Shown here piece by piece: positions 51,920 to 60,151 of a stretch of DNA of 64,000 nucleotides (position 1 is the first letter of the stretch; each line of letters starts with the position of its first letter). Under the pieces are notes generated by a model. That model was not told the DNA's origin. It did no database searches and worked only from the letters and a program-made list of their open reading frames with translations. The stretch is from the NCBI GenBank assembly GCA_019638795.1, contig JAHBTB010000003.1:112295-176294 (forward strand), in the 5' to 3' direction. This DNA comes from Fimbriimonadaceae bacterium. GTDB taxonomy: Bacteria > Armatimonadota > Fimbriimonadia > Fimbriimonadales > Fimbriimonadaceae. The position numbers were made by a program, and so were the translations under genes.

Positions 51920-52927
51920 TCAGCAGACGACGGCCACGATGTCGCTGAACTCGGTGGGGACAAAGAGCCGGACATAAGTCGAGATCGCGAACCGGTCGGT
52001 CATTCCGGCGACGTAGTCCAGCGCCCCCTGGACCCCTTCGAAACCCGCGGGGAGTGCCCCGGGCCGAAGGTAGTGCAGTAGCAGGTCCCTCACCATTCTC
52101 TGGGCCTTAGCGATTTGGTCGGCCGGGTGCGGCTTCAGGAGATAGACGTTCTCGTAGAGCCATTCCTTGAGGGAGTTCATCTGCCCGGCCATGTCGTCGC
52201 TGAGCCGCACGGCCGGTTGGTCGAGTGAGTTGTCAATGAGGTCGAAGACCATCGACGAGACCCGTTTGCCGTGCGACGTGCCCAAGCGCAAGAACTCGGC
52301 GGGCACCGACGACACCAGACCGCTCCGGAGAGCGTCGTCAAGGTCATGGTTAAGGTAGGCGATCCGGTCGCAGATCCGGACGACCGCCGCCTCCAGAGTC
52401 GATGTCGGCTCGCCGTCGCTCGGCTCCAAGTCCTTCCGTCCCTTGCTGTGCCCGCCGATCCCCGCCCGCGTCTCATAGGTCAGGTTGAGGTCGGCCAAGA
52501 CGTCCACCACCCGCAAGGAATGTACGTCGTGCCGGAATCCTGGATGCCCGGGGACGGCCTCCCTGATCGTCTCGTCCAGGGCGTGCTCGCCGGCGTGGCC
52601 AAACGGGGGGTGCCCGACGTCGTGGGCGAGGGCGACCGCCTCGATCAAGTCCTCGTTGAGGCGGAGCGCCCGCCCCACTGTCCGCGAAATCTGGGCCACC
52701 TCCAACGAGTGGGTGAGCCGGGTGCGGTAGTGGTCGCCACGGGGCTCGATGAACACTTGGGTCTTGTGTTTGAGCCGTCGGAAGGGCTTGGAGTGGAGCA
52801 CGCGGTCCCGGTCGCGCTGAAAGGCGGTGCGGACCGGGTCCGGCTCCTCCTCCCGCGGTCGACCGGCGCTGTCACCGGCACAGGTGGCGAAAGGCGAAAG
52901 GTATTCGCGCTCGCGCGCCTCCACCAT
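51920..52927 (-). CDS. dgt: Deoxyguanosinetriphosphate triphosphohydrolase-like protein
   Basis: About 335 residues, an HD-domain dNTPase that hydrolyses dGTP to deoxyguanosine and triphosphate. It has RVLHSKPFRRLKHKTQVFI, RTRLTHSLEVAQISRTVGRA, ALAHDVGHPPFGHAGEHALD (HD pair) and RIAYLNHDLDDALRSG, the standard order of dgt type 2. The N-terminal part is MVEAREREYLSPFATCAG, starting at an ATG at 52927 with a TATTCG four bases before it. An ATG at 52948 is possible. Confidence 0.93.
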   Translation of the reverse strand: MVEAREREYLSPFATCAGDSAGRPREEEPDPVRTAFQRDRDRVLHSKPFRRLKHKTQVFIEPRGDHYRTRLTHSLEVAQISRTVGRALRLNEDLIEAVALAHDVGHPPFGHAGEHALDETIREAVPGHPGFRHDVHSLRVVDVLADLNLTYETRAGIGGHSKGRKDLEPSDGEPTSTLEAAVVRICDRIAYLNHDLDDALRSGLVSSVPAEFLRLGTSHGKRVSSMVFDLIDNSLDQPAVRLSDDMAGQMNSLKEWLYENVYLLKPHPADQIAKAQRMVRDLLLHYLRPGALPAGFEGVQGALDYVAGMTDRFAISTYVRLFVPTEFSDIVAVVC

Positions 52928-53072
52928 TTGCCGAATACTTCCCGCCACGACGCTTCAAGAGACGCTGGCGGGCCGGCATTTGACGCTCGGCGACAGGCGA
53001 AACAGGCCCGGGCATCCGGGAAGGTCTGGTCGCGACCCCGCCCGACCGACCATAATCGTCAGGCAGACACGG

Positions 53073-53160
53073 GGAGCGGTGTCCGAGTGGTCGAAGGAGC
53101 ACGATTGGAAATCGTGTATACGGCAACGTATCGTGGGTTCGAATCCCACCCGCTCCGCCA
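53073..53160 (+). tRNA. tRNA-Ser (anticodon GGA)
   Basis: An 88-nt cloverleaf with a long variable arm and CCA encoded. Acceptor GGAGCGG/CCGCTCC, discriminator G, anticodon stem CACGA/TCGTG with loop TTGGAAA, T-loop TTCGAAT. Confidence 0.96.
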
Positions 53161-53169
53161 GAAAACGTG

Positions 53170-53568
53170 ATGTCTTTCAATCCCGACGGTGAAGACGTTG
53201 CCCGGCGCGACGAGGTCGTCGCCGCCCTCCTTGCGGCCGTCCGAAACCTGGAGACGGTGAAGCTCCCTGCGTTCGATCCAGAACTCTCCGTACCCGAAGA
53301 ACACGCCGCCCTTCTCGCCGTGGGGTCGGAACCCAATCCCTTTGGCGGGCACGCCGGCGAGTTCCGCTACCAGTTGGAAGGCGAAGACGACTTGCTCCAC
53401 CTCATCGTCAGCCGGATCGACGGCGGTGAAGTCCCCGTCGAAGACGCCCAGGCCGTCGCCGCGTTCGTCTGGCCAGACGTCCCCCGCGGCCTCGTCTGGG
53501 CGAAGCCGGGCACCCGTTCGCACCACTTCTACATCGGCCATGACGTCCTGCTTGAGGCCCGGGGCTAG
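53170..53568 (+). CDS. Hypothetical protein upstream of ppx
   Basis: A 132-residue acidic protein with no signal peptide. It reads ARRDEVVAALLAAVRNLETV, then HAGEFRYQLEGEDDLLHLIV and VPVEDAQAVAAFVWPDVPRG, ending SHHFYIGHDVLLEARG. No family was recognised. The GTG at 53167 is an alternative start. It begins nine bases after the tRNA-Ser end and ends 2 bp before ppx, so it may be co-transcribed with the polyphosphate genes. Confidence 0.6.
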   Translation: MSFNPDGEDVARRDEVVAALLAAVRNLETVKLPAFDPELSVPEEHAALLAVGSEPNPFGGHAGEFRYQLEGEDDLLHLIVSRIDGGEVPVEDAQAVAAFVWPDVPRGLVWAKPGTRSHHFYIGHDVLLEARG

Positions 53569-53570
53569 AC

Positions 53571-54482
53571 GTGGGGACACTGGTCGCGGCCGCTGACATC
53601 GGGAGTAACACCGCCCACCTGCTGGTCGCCGACGTCACCCCGACCGGGCTACGACGCATTGTCAACGAGTCGGAGTGGCTTTCGCTCGGCGAGGTCGTCA
53701 AACGCGAGGGGCATATCCCGAAGAAGGACGCCGACCGCCTGATTGCGACCCTCAGGGCGTTCAAGGAGACGGCGAACAACTACCGGGTCAAGGTGTTCTA
53801 CGTCTTCGCGACCGAGGCGATGCGCCGGGCGGCCAACCATGACAGTCTGCTTGCCGCGATCAAAACCAAGCTCGGCATCGAAGTCGATGTCGTGTCGCCG
53901 TCCCGTGAGGCCGAACTGAGCCTAAGGGGGGCGTCGGTGGACAGCCCGGTCGACGGCCACGTCGTCCTCGTCGAGACCGGAGGGGGCAGCGTCCAGGTCG
54001 CCGACTGCCGGGACGGAAAGATCGTCGCTGAGAAGAGTCTGCCCATCGGCACCGGCACGCTGATCGCGGCGAGCCAGATCGGTCAACCGGCCGACCCTGC
54101 CCATATCGGGCGGGTCAAGGAATTGGTCGCCGACGCCCTCCGCGAGGTCACCGACTTTGCCCGTCCGGACCGGATCGTCGCCTGCGGCGGGGTGGCCCGA
54201 GGTGTGTGGCGCGCCCTCCATCCCGACGGTCACCCAGAGTTGGACGCCGAGGAGATCCGCTACCTCGCCTGGGACACGGCACGCCTGGCCACCGCCACGA
54301 TCTCGGCCCGGTACAGCGTGAAACTGAAGCGGGCCCAGACTCTGCTGCCGGGGTCACTGGTCTACCTGGGGGTGTTGGACACGTTCGGCCAGACCAAGAT
54401 GTACGTGAGCGAGTACGGCGTGCGCGAAGGTGCGGTGCTCGAACTTGCCGACGACCAGGAAGGACGATGGCGGAAACGATAG
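53571..54482 (+). CDS. ppx: Exopolyphosphatase / guanosine pentaphosphate phosphohydrolase (Ppx/GppA family)
   Basis: About 303 residues, the short form of the family (ASKHA fold). It has AAADIGSNTAHLLVADV (phosphate 1), VVSPSREAELSLRGASVD and VVLVETGGGSVQVADC (phosphate 2), plus IVACGGVARGVW. It starts with GTG. The gene runs into ppk1 with a 16-bp overlap, so the two make a polyphosphate synthesis and breakdown operon. Which substrate (polyP or pppGpp) it prefers is not decidable. Confidence 0.92.
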   Translation: MGTLVAAADIGSNTAHLLVADVTPTGLRRIVNESEWLSLGEVVKREGHIPKKDADRLIATLRAFKETANNYRVKVFYVFATEAMRRAANHDSLLAAIKTKLGIEVDVVSPSREAELSLRGASVDSPVDGHVVLVETGGGSVQVADCRDGKIVAEKSLPIGTGTLIAASQIGQPADPAHIGRVKELVADALREVTDFARPDRIVACGGVARGVWRALHPDGHPELDAEEIRYLAWDTARLATATISARYSVKLKRAQTLLPGSLVYLGVLDTFGQTKMYVSEYGVREGAVLELADDQEGRWRKR

Positions 54483-56560
54483 GCACCGAAGACCTGCGGA
54501 TCTCGCCCGCCCGGTTCATCAACCGGGAAGCCAGTTGGCTTGAGTTCAACGCGCGGGTCCTTGCCGAAGGCGAGAACCAGGCCAACCCATTGCTCGAGCG
54601 GGCCAAGTTCCTTTCCATCTTCGAATCCAACCTGGACGAGTTCTACATGGTGCGGGTCAGTGGCCTGATCGAGCAGGAGGCCACCGGCATCCTCGAGCGC
54701 ACGCCGGACGGTATGACCGCCACCGAGCAACTCGACCTCGTCTCGGTCCGGGCCAGCGAGCTTCGACGGAGGTGCGGCGTGGCTTGGGAAGAGGGTCTTC
54801 GTCCGGCCCTGGACAAAGCCGGCATCAAGATCGTTTCTTTCTCCGACCTGTCGTCGAAGGAACAGGCCGCCTTGGCCTCTTACTTCGCGCGCGACGTCTT
54901 CCCCCTTTGCACGCCGCTCATGGTGGAGCCGGCTGTCACCTTCCCCTTTATGAGCAACCGCTCGCTGAACCTCGCGGTGGTGCTCAAGGACGCCGACGGG
55001 CTGAAGCTGGCCCGGGTGAAGGTGCCGACCGTCGTCCCGCGCACCGTCCGGGTACCGGGCAAGACAGCGGCCTTCGTCATGCTGGAGGACCTGATGGCCT
55101 CCCAGGCGGGCACCCTGTTCCCCGGCGTCGAGGTCGTCGGTTGCCATCCGTTCCGCGTCATCCGTGACGCCGACATCGAAATCCGCCAACTGGAGGCCGC
55201 CGACCTGATCACCATGGTCGAGCAGTCCCTGCGGCTACGACGGTTCGGCGACCCCGTCCTCCTCCAGGTCTCGTCGTCACTCAGCGACGATTGGCTTGGC
55301 GTGCTGACCACCGGCCTCCACCTCGACCCCGAGGACGTCATGCGCCTGGACGGGGCCCTTGGGCTTGAGTTCCTCTGGGACCTTGCCGCCCTGGACCGGC
55401 CCGCCCTCAAGTTTCCGCCCCACACCCCGGCGACCAGCGAGCGTCTGGCGGACGCCCCTCTGCTGTTCGAGGCCGTCCGCAAGGGCGACGTCCTGCTTCA
55501 CCACCCGTACGACAGCTTCGCCCCGGTCGAGACGTTCGTCCGGTCCGCCGTCGTCGACCGGGACGTGATCGGGGTCAAGCAGACCCTTTACCGGGTCGGA
55601 CAGGAGTCGCCCATCGTCGAAAGCTTGCTCCAGAGCGCGGAAGAAGGCAAGCAGGTCGCCGTCATGGTCGAGCTCAAGGCCCGCTTTGACGAGAGCAACA
55701 ACCTGGTGTGGTCAAAGGCCCTGGAGCGGGCCGGCGTCCATGTCAGTTACGGAGTGCCGGAGATCAAGGTCCATTGCAAGCTCTGCATGGTCGTCCGCAA
55801 AGACCCCGGGGGCATCCGCACCTACGTCCACATCGGCACGGGCAACTACAACCCGGCCACAGCCCGCGTCTACACCGACCTCGGCCTCTTCACCTGCGAC
55901 CCGGACATCGCCCAAGACGTCACCGAACTCTTTAACGTCCTCACGGGATACAGCAAGCAGACCGAGTACCGGCGCCTGCTCGTCGCACCGCATAACCTCC
56001 GTGAGGGCATCATCGAACGGATCGAGCGGGAAGAAGCCCACGCCAGGCGGACGGGCAAGGGGCGGATCGAGATCAAAGTCAACAGCCTCGTCGACCCCGA
56101 AGTCATCGACGCCCTCTATTCTGCCAGCCAAGCCGGAGTGGACGTCAACCTTGTCGTGCGTGGCGTTTGTTGCCTCAGGCCGGGCGTCCCCGGCCTCAGC
56201 GAAAGGATCCGCGTCGTCTCTGTCGTGGGCCGGTTCCTCGAACACAGCCGGGTCTACTCCTTTGACAACGACGGCGAGCCCGAGGCCTTGGTCGGTAGCG
56301 CAGACATGATGCGCCGCAACCTCGACCGGCGGACCGAGGTGCTCGTCCCCTTGCGCGAGCCCGCCCACATCAAGTACGTCCGCGACATGGTCGTCGACTA
56401 TGCCCTGCGCGACAACACCAACGCCTGGGAACTAGGCGCCGACGGAAGCTACGTCCGCTTGAGCCCCGAAGGCGGGCAAGAGTTCTCGTCCCAGACCGCG
56501 CTTTGCGACATGCCGGCGACCCGGCTCCTCGTCGAGCCACCCCGGAAGCGGGGCAAGTGA
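54467..56560 (+). CDS. ppk1: Polyphosphate kinase 1
   Basis: About 697 residues, transferring ATP gamma-phosphate to polyphosphate. N-domain: RFINREASWLEFNARVLAEG, FLSIFESNLDEFYMVRVSGL. Active-site His 1 is in TYVHIGTGNYNPATARVYTD and active-site His 2 in RFLEHSRVYSF; the phosphate-binding Arg residues are near MVELKARFDESNN. The C-terminus has NLDRRTEVLVPL. The ATG at 54467 follows AGGAAGGACG and lies 16 bp inside ppx; longer frames read through ppx. The stop is directly adjacent to the surE stop on the other strand. Confidence 0.96.
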   Translation: MAETIGTEDLRISPARFINREASWLEFNARVLAEGENQANPLLERAKFLSIFESNLDEFYMVRVSGLIEQEATGILERTPDGMTATEQLDLVSVRASELRRRCGVAWEEGLRPALDKAGIKIVSFSDLSSKEQAALASYFARDVFPLCTPLMVEPAVTFPFMSNRSLNLAVVLKDADGLKLARVKVPTVVPRTVRVPGKTAAFVMLEDLMASQAGTLFPGVEVVGCHPFRVIRDADIEIRQLEAADLITMVEQSLRLRRFGDPVLLQVSSSLSDDWLGVLTTGLHLDPEDVMRLDGALGLEFLWDLAALDRPALKFPPHTPATSERLADAPLLFEAVRKGDVLLHHPYDSFAPVETFVRSAVVDRDVIGVKQTLYRVGQESPIVESLLQSAEEGKQVAVMVELKARFDESNNLVWSKALERAGVHVSYGVPEIKVHCKLCMVVRKDPGGIRTYVHIGTGNYNPATARVYTDLGLFTCDPDIAQDVTELFNVLTGYSKQTEYRRLLVAPHNLREGIIERIEREEAHARRTGKGRIEIKVNSLVDPEVIDALYSASQAGVDVNLVVRGVCCLRPGVPGLSERIRVVSVVGRFLEHSRVYSFDNDGEPEALVGSADMMRRNLDRRTEVLVPLREPAHIKYVRDMVVDYALRDNTNAWELGADGSYVRLSPEGGQEFSSQTALCDMPATRLLVEPPRKRGK

Positions 56561-57328
56561 CTAGACCGTCGCGGCGACGGAGGCGGCGAGCCGGTCTAGG
56601 GTCGCCTCGTCGGTCCAGTCGATGCGAACCGGCGTGATGCTCACGTAGCCTTCCGCGACTGCCTTGACGTCGGTACCTTCCTCTTCGGGACGAAGCATCG
56701 TGGCCCCACCTTGCCAAAAGTACGACCGCCCCCAAGGGTCGCTCCGCTCCTCGACCCGGTCCTCCCAAATACGCTTGCCCATCCGGGTGAACCGGTGTCC
56801 ATGGACTTCGGGCAAGGCGACGGCGGGAACATTGACGTTGAGGAACGTCCCTTCGGGCAGCTCCGCGCCGGTGACGAGGCCCCAGTTGGCCTCCAGCCAC
56901 GCCGCCCCGGTCTCGTAGTGCATGGGGGCGTCTTCCAAAGCCGCGACCATGCTGAGACTGAGCGACCGGATGCCGTTGATCGTCCCCTCCATCGCTCCGG
57001 CGACCGTTCCCGAGTAGGTCACGTCGAACCCCAGGTTGGGCCCGTTGTTGAACCCGCTCATGACCAGGTCGCATCCGTCGGGCCAGCACAGGGTCAGGGC
57101 GACATTGACGCAGTCCACCGGGACCCCGTTCACCACCATCGCCTCCAACCCGTCGTACTCCACCGTCTTCGCCCGCAGGGGGTCGCGGATCGTCATCGCA
57201 TGGCCGCAGGCGCTTCGCTCCCGGTCCGGAGCGACCACCTTCACCTCACCGAACTTCCGGGCTACAGCGGCCAGGGCCCGGAGTCCCGGCGCGTCGATAC
57301 CGTCGTCGTTAGTGAGGAGGATGCGCAT
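56561..57328 (-). CDS. surE: 5'/3'-nucleotidase SurE
   Basis: About 255 residues, a survival-protein nucleotidase that dephosphorylates nucleoside monophosphates and short polyphosphates. It has MRILLTNDDGIDAPGLRAL (metal-binding Asp8-Asp9), PDRERSACGHAMTI, VNGVPVDCVNVAL and SGFNNGPNLGFDVTYSGTVAGA. The C-terminus has YVSITPVRIDWT. It lies beside the polyphosphate operon, which fits its exopolyphosphatase side activity. A TAGCAT six bases before the ATG suggests a leaderless mRNA. Confidence 0.94.
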   Translation of the reverse strand: MRILLTNDDGIDAPGLRALAAVARKFGEVKVVAPDRERSACGHAMTIRDPLRAKTVEYDGLEAMVVNGVPVDCVNVALTLCWPDGCDLVMSGFNNGPNLGFDVTYSGTVAGAMEGTINGIRSLSLSMVAALEDAPMHYETGAAWLEANWGLVTGAELPEGTFLNVNVPAVALPEVHGHRFTRMGKRIWEDRVEERSDPWGRSYFWQGGATMLRPEEEGTDVKAVAEGYVSITPVRIDWTDEATLDRLAASVAATV

Positions 57329-57334
57329 ACCAGA

Positions 57335-57340
57335 ATGCTA
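57335..57340 (-). promoter_or_regulatory. Candidate -10 (TAGCAT), leaderless start of surE
   Basis: Six bases before the surE ATG at 57328. It coincides with the ATG of the divergent VanZ-like frame, so that frame probably starts further on. Confidence 0.4.
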
Positions 57341-58000
57341 CCGCTGGTCCAAAATCAACTTGTGGACCAGCCGACCCTCACCGCCGTCACGGCCGGCGCC
57401 GCCGGCGGTGTCGGTGTGTGCTGGGCGCTGGTCTGGGGTAAGCGGGCCTGGTACGTCGCCCCGCTGGTCGCGCTGGTCGTCCTGTCCACCCTCGCGGTAT
57501 GGTTTCCCTTAGGCCTGGGATGGCTCGTTCTCATCGGGGTCGGCTTCGGGATAGCCGTGGTCCGGGCAAGGCAAGGCGAGGCGAGGGGATCCCACCTCTG
57601 GCTCATGGTCGCCAGTGCGTTCGCCGTGTTTGTGGCCGGGCTGAGCAACTCGACGGGGTCGCCTGGCCACCTCCACGAAGTGGTCGCCGCCTGGCTCCAT
57701 ATCTCGCCTCAACAGGCCTGGCATTTGATCGTCGGTCTGCGTAAGTGTGTCCACTTCTCCGCCTATGGGCTTGCCGCCCTCGCCGCCTACCGATGGAGCA
57801 CGGCCGTCGGTGCACCTGGACTGTGGCGAGGTGTCGCCTTCACCCTTCCGCTCGCGTGTTTCGACGAGTTCCGCCAACATTTCGCCGCCGGCCGCGAAGG
57901 ATCGGCGTGGGACGTCGCCCTCGACATGGCCGGGGCCGTCACCTTTCTTGTCGTCGTGTGGCTGATCGACCGGAGGCGTGGTGCGACCGCTTCGGCCTGA
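57335..58000 (+). CDS. VanZ-like membrane protein
   Basis: About 221 residues from the ATG at 57335, with five or so membrane spans. The VanZ signature is present: GLSNSTGS, then WHLIVGLRKCVHFSAYGLAALAAYRWST and CFDEFRQHFAAGREGSAWDV with conserved K-x2-H and D-E-x2-Q-x-F. The function of these proteins outside glycopeptide resistance is unknown. A GTG at 57362 is an alternative start, because the ATG at 57335 is inside the probable surE -10. It overlaps the next gene by about 20 bp. Confidence 0.8.
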   Translation: MLPLVQNQLVDQPTLTAVTAGAAGGVGVCWALVWGKRAWYVAPLVALVVLSTLAVWFPLGLGWLVLIGVGFGIAVVRARQGEARGSHLWLMVASAFAVFVAGLSNSTGSPGHLHEVVAAWLHISPQQAWHLIVGLRKCVHFSAYGLAALAAYRWSTAVGAPGLWRGVAFTLPLACFDEFRQHFAAGREGSAWDVALDMAGAVTFLVVVWLIDRRRGATASA

Positions 58001-59135
58001 CCGACTCGTCGTCGTCGCCCCCCACCTGGTGGCGGCGGAAGGGCGCGACCAGTTCGCCGTGCCCTTGCCCACCGCATTGGCGCAGATGGCCGGGCGGGCC
58101 GAGGTCTGCCGCCTCGACCCCTTGCCTGTCCAGCCCACGCCTGAGTCGGCGTTTCTGGGCCTTGCCCCCGGGGAAGTCAAACTGGCACCCGGCCCGCTCA
58201 CCGTCGCCGCCTTGCGGCGGGACCCACCGGGCGACAGCGTCCAGTTCCACCTGAGCTTGATGTCGGTGGACGCCGACGGCGTGGCCTCGACGGTGGCGAC
58301 GCCACTCGACGAAAGGGACGTCCGCGAAGTGATGGAGGCCGCCCGACGGCTGGACACGGCCCGGCTCACCGTCCTGCCCGGTGAGCAGACCGACCACGCA
58401 TTGGTGTGGGAAGAAGGCTCGCTGGACCTTGGGGTGGCAAGCCCCGCCGATGTCGCCGGCGACCAGGTGCGCCGGCACCTCCCGGAAGGAGACGGTGAGA
58501 CTCTGCTTCGGCGCTTCATCGACGACTCGGTCAACCTCTTGGACGGCCTTGAGGCCAACCGTCGACGGGAGGGTGAGGGGGCCCCGAAGCTCAACCTTCT
58601 CTGGCCCTGGGGCTTCGGGTTCCGTACCGCCGTGCCGAACCTGGGCCTTCGCCGTGGCGAGCCTGCCGTCGTCCACAGCGCCAGCATCCGCCTTGACGGT
58701 CTCGCCCGCCTGGTCGGGTACCAGCATGCCCACCGCGCCGCCTTTCGGCGCGGCCTGTTCGCCAGCGAGCTTGCATTGCGGCAGGTGCGTCCCGACGGCA
58801 GGCTCCACATCGTGGTGTTCCCCGGCTTCGACGAAGTCCAGCGTCACGGTCGGCTCGACGAGGGTGCGTGGGCTCTCGACATGCTCTCACGGGAGCTTGC
58901 CGACGCCTGGACAGGCACGCCAGAGTCACCGACCGAGGTCGCGTTCCTCGCACCGGGTGGCCATACCTCGCCAGACACGCCCCCGGCCGATGCCTCGCCG
59001 CTGGGCCTCGCCTTCCACTACCGGTCTTGGGACACCGCGTCAGCCCGGTCCCCGTTCGACCCCAAGGTCCTGGACGACCCCCGAGTCCCACGGAAGGCGA
59101 CATGGGACGCGGCCCGCGCCATCATGGAACCATGA
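57981..59135 (+). CDS. ApgM-like phosphoglycerate mutase homologue, active site degenerate
   Basis: About 384 residues. The middle resembles the ApgM type of cofactor-independent phosphoglycerate mutase: ESAFLGLAPGE and GPLTVAALRRDPPGDSVQFH (residues 71-90), then LNLLWPWGFGFRTAVPNLGL (204-223), ARLVGYQHAHRAAF and IVVFPGFDEVQRHGRLDEGA (277-296). The metal and phosphate ligands seem lost. The N-terminal strand reads LVVVAPHLVAAEGRD in place of a DGxGD-type motif, and the C-terminal D-H motif is replaced by AFLAPGGHTSPD. This suggests a catalytically dead family member, perhaps regulatory. The GTG at 57981 with GGAGG four bases upstream is the preferred start. It is coupled to VanZ and HIT genes by overlaps. 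Confidence 0.6.
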   Translation: MRPLRPDRLVVVAPHLVAAEGRDQFAVPLPTALAQMAGRAEVCRLDPLPVQPTPESAFLGLAPGEVKLAPGPLTVAALRRDPPGDSVQFHLSLMSVDADGVASTVATPLDERDVREVMEAARRLDTARLTVLPGEQTDHALVWEEGSLDLGVASPADVAGDQVRRHLPEGDGETLLRRFIDDSVNLLDGLEANRRREGEGAPKLNLLWPWGFGFRTAVPNLGLRRGEPAVVHSASIRLDGLARLVGYQHAHRAAFRRGLFASELALRQVRPDGRLHIVVFPGFDEVQRHGRLDEGAWALDMLSRELADAWTGTPESPTEVAFLAPGGHTSPDTPPADASPLGLAFHYRSWDTASARSPFDPKVLDDPRVPRKATWDAARAIMEP

Positions 59136-59587
59136 CCACCGCCATCCATCGCTTTGTCGAGGCCTGCGAAAACGGCACCCACCCCAGCCTGGTGGCCCGG
59201 GTGCCCAGTGGATGGGTGGTGATGGGCGAGCAACAGGTCCTGCCCGGCTATTGCCTGCTGTACCCCGAGCGGGTCGTGCCCGACCTGAACGCCCTCACCG
59301 GCGACGAGCGTGCCCGGTTCCTGGCCGACATGGCCCGCGTCGGCGACGCCCTCCTCGCCTGCACCGACGCTGTCCGGATCAACTACGAAATCCTCGGGAA
59401 CCTGGAGCCGGCCCTCCACGCCCACATCGTCCCTCGCTACGCCGACGAACCGGCCGAGCTGCGGACGAGGCCGTTCTGGTTTTATGACTGGCCATCCGCC
59501 CGCCGGTTCGACCCCGAGACCGACGACGCCCTCCGCCAGGCCCTTCGCCGGCGGCTGTCCGGCGAAGGCCTGAGCCCCGAAGACTGA
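59132..59587 (+). CDS. HIT-domain-like nucleotide-binding protein
   Basis: About 151 residues. Histidine triad-like C-terminal motif LHAHIVPRY (H-x-H-x, third His replaced), preceded by VRINYEILGNLEPA. The N-terminal half has CENGTHPSLVARVPSGWVVM and QQVLPGYCLLYPERVVPD, fitting the HIT fold. Because the motif lacks the usual H-x-H-x-H, the catalytic His may be absent or shifted and activity is uncertain. ATGA overlap with the previous gene. Confidence 0.75.
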   Translation: MTTAIHRFVEACENGTHPSLVARVPSGWVVMGEQQVLPGYCLLYPERVVPDLNALTGDERARFLADMARVGDALLACTDAVRINYEILGNLEPALHAHIVPRYADEPAELRTRPFWFYDWPSARRFDPETDDALRQALRRRLSGEGLSPED

Positions 59588-59636
59588 CGGGTGGCCTTAG
59601 GCCGACGGCCCCGGCGCGAGTACTCTCTTCGGCCAG

Positions 59637-60113
59637 ATGGACACCCAGCCAGGCCTGTTCCACCCGCGCACGACGGTGGAGGAAGTGGAAGAAGGGCGCA
59701 CCCTTGCCCCGAAGTTCGACAAGGACGGACTGATCCCCGTCGTCACGACCGACCACGCCAGCGGCGAGCTCCTCATGCACGCCTATATGAACGCGGAGGC
59801 GTTGCGGAAGACCATCGAACTCGGCGAAGCGGTCTACTGGAGCCGGAGCCGGGGCGTCCTCTGGCACAAGGGGGCGACGAGCGGCCTCGTCCAAATTGTC
59901 AAGGAGATCCGGATCGACGACGACCAAGACTGCGTCTGGTTGCGCGTCGATGTGCAGGGCGGGGCCAGTTGCCACGTCGGCTACCGGTCATGCTTCTACC
60001 GCTCGGTGCCGTTCGGCTCCAAGACGGGTGGCGAATTGGCCTTTGAGGAGACCGAAAAGGTGTTCGACCCCAAGGCCGTCTACGGTGACGCGCCGAATCC
60101 GACCAAGCTCTGA
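59637..60113 (+). CDS. hisI: Phosphoribosyl-AMP cyclohydrolase
   Basis: About 158 residues, the third step of histidine synthesis, opening the purine ring of PR-AMP. It has [40 protein letters not shown] and the zinc-binding [17 protein letters not shown] with Cys112 and Cys119. The third usual zinc Cys (D-C-D) is replaced: residues 94-99 read DDDQDC, with Asp95 in the Cys position and Cys99 four residues on. Family variants with this pattern may exist. It stands alone, not in a his operon. Confidence 0.93.
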   Translation: MDTQPGLFHPRTTVEEVEEGRTLAPKFDKDGLIPVVTTDHASGELLMHAYMNAEALRKTIELGEAVYWSRSRGVLWHKGATSGLVQIVKEIRIDDDQDCVWLRVDVQGGASCHVGYRSCFYRSVPFGSKTGGELAFEETEKVFDPKAVYGDAPNPTKL

Positions 60114-60151
60114 CCCGGGCTTGGCACGGTTTGTGTAGGTTGTCAGACAGG

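Noticed and set aside
54206-54466. N-terminal extension of ppk1 through ppx
   Set aside because: The upstream part is Arg/Pro-rich shadow of ppx; the ATG at 54467 has a purine-rich SD and begins the ppk1 N-domain.
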